DNA of 64,000 bases from Humibacter ginsenosidimutans (GTDB lineage Bacteria > Actinomycetota > Actinomycetes > Actinomycetales > Microbacteriaceae): contig NZ_CP042305.1 of the NCBI RefSeq assembly GCF_007859675.1, forward strand, positions 2,418,001 through 2,482,000, in the 5' to 3' direction. The translations under genes were made by a program, and so were the position numbers. The notes under the pieces are model-generated. The model had not been told where the DNA came from. It was given only the letters and a program-made list of their open reading frames with translations, and did not search any database. Shown piece by piece: positions 61,925 to 64,000 of this stretch (positions are counted from its first letter, which is position 1; each line of letters starts with the position of its first letter).

Positions 61925-62740
61925 ATGCCACACCTGAGCGTGCCGGGGGCCGAGCTGTACTACGAGGCGGAGGGGCCGGCATCCGCTCCGGCGCTGCTGC
62001 TCGTGCACGCTGGATGCGCCACCCTGCGCATGTGGGACCCGATCGTCGCCGACCTCGCTGCGGACCACTTCGTGGTGCGGTTCGACACCCGCGGCTACGG
62101 CGCGACTCGAAGTGACGACGTGGCCTTCAGCGATCGCGCCGACGCGGTCGACGTGCTCGAGCATCTTGGCGTCGCGGAGGCCTGCGTGGTCGGGTCGTCG
62201 CGCGGCGGACGCATCGGGCTCGACCTTGCACTGTCGCGGCCGGAGTTCGTGACCGGGGTGATGACGGTGGGCTCGCGGCCGAGCGGGTTCCCCGACACCG
62301 AGCTCACCGACGCAGAGGATGCCGCGTGCGACGCCCTCGACGACGCATACGAAGACGAGGACTGGGAGCGTTTCGGCCGCCTCGAGACGTCGCTCTCGGT
62401 GATCGGCCCGCTGCGCGACGAAAACAGGCTCGACCCGGAATTCGTCGCGACCGCCTACGCGCTCAACCGGCCCAACGCGGCGCGGCGCTCGGAGTCGCCG
62501 GTGTCGATCCCCGAGGAGCCGTCGGCGTACGAGCGCATCGTCGATCTGCAGGTGCCGCTGCTCGCGACCGTCGGCGAGTACGACCTGTCGCCGGAGCTCG
62601 CGGCGCAGCAGTTCCTCGTCTCCGCGGCGCCGCGGGCCGAGGGATACATCTTCAGCGACACGGCACGGCTGCCGAGCGTGGAGCATCCACGCGAGTTCGC
62701 CGACGTGCTGCGGGGCTGGCTCGCGAAGCACGGGCTCTGA
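61925..62740 (+). CDS. alpha/beta hydrolase
   Basis: 271 residues. LLLVHAGCATLRMWDP is the oxyanion-hole segment, FDTRGYGAT follows, and VVGSSRGGRIGLDLALSRPE has the nucleophile Ser in G-S-S-R-G. The acid is in VGEYDLSPE and the His in PSVEHPREFADVL. Proline iminopeptidase- or epoxide-hydrolase-like by shape; substrate unknown. TAGGCT lies 7 bases before the ATG. Confidence 0.88.
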   Translation: MPHLSVPGAELYYEAEGPASAPALLLVHAGCATLRMWDPIVADLAADHFVVRFDTRGYGATRSDDVAFSDRADAVDVLEHLGVAEACVVGSSRGGRIGLDLALSRPEFVTGVMTVGSRPSGFPDTELTDAEDAACDALDDAYEDEDWERFGRLETSLSVIGPLRDENRLDPEFVATAYALNRPNAARRSESPVSIPEEPSAYERIVDLQVPLLATVGEYDLSPELAAQQFLVSAAPRAEGYIFSDTARLPSVEHPREFADVLRGWLAKHGL

Positions 62741-62764
62741 GCAAGAAGACTCCGGCCGCGCTGC

Positions 62765-62823
62765 TGCGCCAGTTCTCGGCTCTTGCGCCAGGTTTTCCGG
62801 CGCAACAGCCGAGTGCTGGCGCA
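62765..62823. repeat. palindromic repeat, family P4 copy 2 (59 bp)
   Basis: Left arm TGCGCCAGTTCTCGGCTC (continuing to TTGCGCC) at 62765-62789 pairs with 62799-62823 (22 of 25 bases). Same length and GCGCCA box order as the copy at 23716. It lies between the convergent hydrolase and SDR genes. Confidence 0.82.
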
Positions 62824-62879
62824 ATCGCCCGATGGCATGGTTCAACCGCCGCACATGCGGGATGGTCGCCGAAGTCGCG

Positions 62880-63716
62880 TCAGCGGCGGCCGACGAAGTC
62901 GTCCATCGAGGAGTAGACGCCGAAGACGGGGCCGGCGATGGCATCCCATGCCCTGGTCGGCAGGATGCCCTTCAGCGCCTTCGCGAGGCCGACCGACTTC
63001 GGGAGCATGAGCATCGGGCGGCCGGCGAGCATGGCATCCCACACCCGATCGACCACGTAATCGGGCTTCATGATCGGGGTGAGCAGCGGGCCGCGCGCGC
63101 CCTCGAACATGCCCGTGTCGATGTAGCTCGGGGCGATCGTGGTGACCTTGACGTTGGAGTGGTCCTCGCGCTGGAGCTCGAGCCGCAGCGAGTCGCTCCA
63201 GCCGATCATGGCCCACTTGGATGCCGCGTACACGCTCATGCGCGGATTCGAGAGCAGCCCAGCGGCCGACGCGATGTTGACGATGCGCTTCGCGCGGTAG
63301 GCATCCGCGATCATGCCGGGCAGGAACTCGCGCGTCACGTACATCGGTGCGAGCGCGTTGACCTGCATGATCTTGCGGGTGTCGTCGCCGTTGTCGTGCT
63401 CCCAGAAGAGGGCGCCACGCACGATGCCGGCGTTGTTGATGATGATGTCGGGGTCGCCGGCGTGCCTGCGCACGCGGTGCGCGGCCTGCGCGATCGCGCC
63501 CAGCTCGGCGAGGTCGACCGCGTACGTGTAGACGGCGGTGCCTTTCTCCGCGACCTGGCGCAGAACCGTGGCGACCTCGTCGAGGGATGCCTTGTCGACG
63601 TCCCACAGGATCACCGACTTCGCGCCCTCCAACACGGCCCGCTCGGCGTAGAGCCGCCCCATGCCGCTGGCGGCGCCGGTGATGAGGATGCGTGCGCCCC
63701 GAACCGTTCGTGCCAT
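62880..63716 (-). CDS. short-chain dehydrogenase/reductase
   Basis: 278 residues. ILITGAASGMG binds NAD(P), NNAGIV, a Ser in NIASAAGLL and the YAASK catalytic pair are present, and a C-terminal stretch (MLMLPKSVGLAKALKGILPTRA) resembles the hydrophobic tail of lipid- or retinol-type SDRs. The ATG at 63716 gives the best fit. Substrate unknown. Confidence 0.88.
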   Translation of the reverse strand: MARTVRGARILITGAASGMGRLYAERAVLEGAKSVILWDVDKASLDEVATVLRQVAEKGTAVYTYAVDLAELGAIAQAAHRVRRHAGDPDIIINNAGIVRGALFWEHDNGDDTRKIMQVNALAPMYVTREFLPGMIADAYRAKRIVNIASAAGLLSNPRMSVYAASKWAMIGWSDSLRLELQREDHSNVKVTTIAPSYIDTGMFEGARGPLLTPIMKPDYVVDRVWDAMLAGRPMLMLPKSVGLAKALKGILPTRAWDAIAGPVFGVYSSMDDFVGRR

Positions 63717-63788
63717 GCGTTCTATTGTCGCGGGTCGGCGCGGGGGTGGTTGCGCGGAGCCTCCCGCAGCGGGGCAGCTCGCGGCGCT

Positions 63789-63843
63789 GCAGGATATGTG
63801 ATGCACCGCGTCGGATATGGGGTCGGCCGGCCGTATATCCTGC
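63789..63843. repeat. palindromic intergenic repeat, family P1 copy 4
   Basis: GCAGGATATG and TATATCCTGC at the ends, TCGGATATGG in the centre. It lies upstream of the minus-strand SDR gene. Confidence 0.8.
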
Positions 63844-63923
63844 ACCGCTGCGGGCCATAGGCGTGCTGTGCGTTCGCGGCGACGGCTCGGTCGGTGACCA
63901 GCAGGGTGCTCGCCCCGGCATTT

Positions 63924-64000
63924 CTAACCGGCTGAGCGCCGTCGACCGTCGCTACCGTTCACCGCGAACATCTCGGGCTTGAGCCCGTCCAGCAGCTCGC
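63924..64000 (-). CDS. C-terminal fragment of a protein cut by the window end
   Basis: Minus-strand codons from the window edge read ELLDGLKPEMFAVNGSDGRRR and end at TAG (63924-63926). The codon bias looks genuine. Too short to assign. Confidence 0.4.
   Translation of the reverse strand, partial: ELLDGLKPEMFAVNGSDGRRRSAG

Noticed and set aside
1..64000. tRNA or rRNA genes
   Set aside because: No cloverleaf ending in CCA-type acceptor, no 16S/23S conserved segments were noticed by eye; a covariance search would be needed to exclude them fully.

Overview
The window is a stretch of chromosome from a high-GC Gram-positive bacterium, most likely an actinobacterium of the family Microbacteriaceae (Leifsonia/Humibacter-like). 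This is inferred from the GC-rich third codon positions, the small-type PurL with separate PurS and PurQ, the DUF3151, Septum_form, DUF4190 and YhgE/Pip-type proteins, and a very frequent heptamer GGATGCC/GGCATCC that shapes Asp-Ala and Ala-Ser codon choice. No rRNA, tRNA, CRISPR array, prophage or insertion sequence was recognised, so this looks like core chromosome rather than a mobile island.

Layout. 1-13.5 kb: dispersed purine genes (purD, purC, purS-purQ) interleaved with an alditol oxidase, a CatE-like VOC dioxygenase, a PadR-MFS efflux pair, glutamate decarboxylase and a phosphonate-type dehydrogenase/HAD pair. 13.5-20 kb: small membrane proteins, purL, an IclR regulator. 18.6-20.7 kb: a SoxR regulator facing an MFS pump across a textbook SoxR promoter. 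20.7-28.2 kb: an SDR, chorismate mutase, a methyltransferase, a CitE-like lyase, an FtsX-type ABC exporter and a lactonase. 28.3-31.1 kb: a divergent pair of citrate-synthase-family genes. 31.1-36.7 kb: PAP2 phosphatase, purA, a hydrolase facing an HTH-ClpN regulator, DUF3151 and a tiny lipoprotein gene. 36.9-40.3 kb: a TetR / pseudo-ABC-ATPase / YhgE-Pip operon. 40.5-48.2 kb: SDR, phosphoesterase, NAD-binding protein, SpoU methylase, NagD-like HAD, GNAT and membrane proteins. 48.2-56.3 kb: a septum-formation-type protein, pyrE, a two-component system, and a siderophore-interacting protein coupled to an MprF-like lipid aminoacyltransferase. 56.4-64 kb: a VOC and phosphosulfolactate-synthase-like pair, a frameshifted HAD gene, a Dcu transporter/peptidase E operon, exonuclease III, a hydrolase and an SDR.

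Themes. (1) At least fourteen genes carry a TANNNT -10 box only 6-7 bases before the start codon, so leaderless mRNAs look like the normal mode here. (2) Several regulators sit beside clear operators: SoxR, PadR, TetR, the HTH-ClpN protein and perhaps the HTH-citrate synthase. (3) The most unusual content is a set of unrelated, fixed-length palindromic repeat families (53-61, 61, 90 and 59 bp, plus one perfect 50-bp palindrome). Most lie between genes, but one 61-bp copy lies inside the HTH-citrate synthase reading frame. These families and the GGATGCC word are the best candidates for something undescribed. (4) Several proteins have lost catalytic residues: an ABC ATPase without Walker A, a HAD without its Asp nucleophile, and a citrate synthase with His replaced by Gln.
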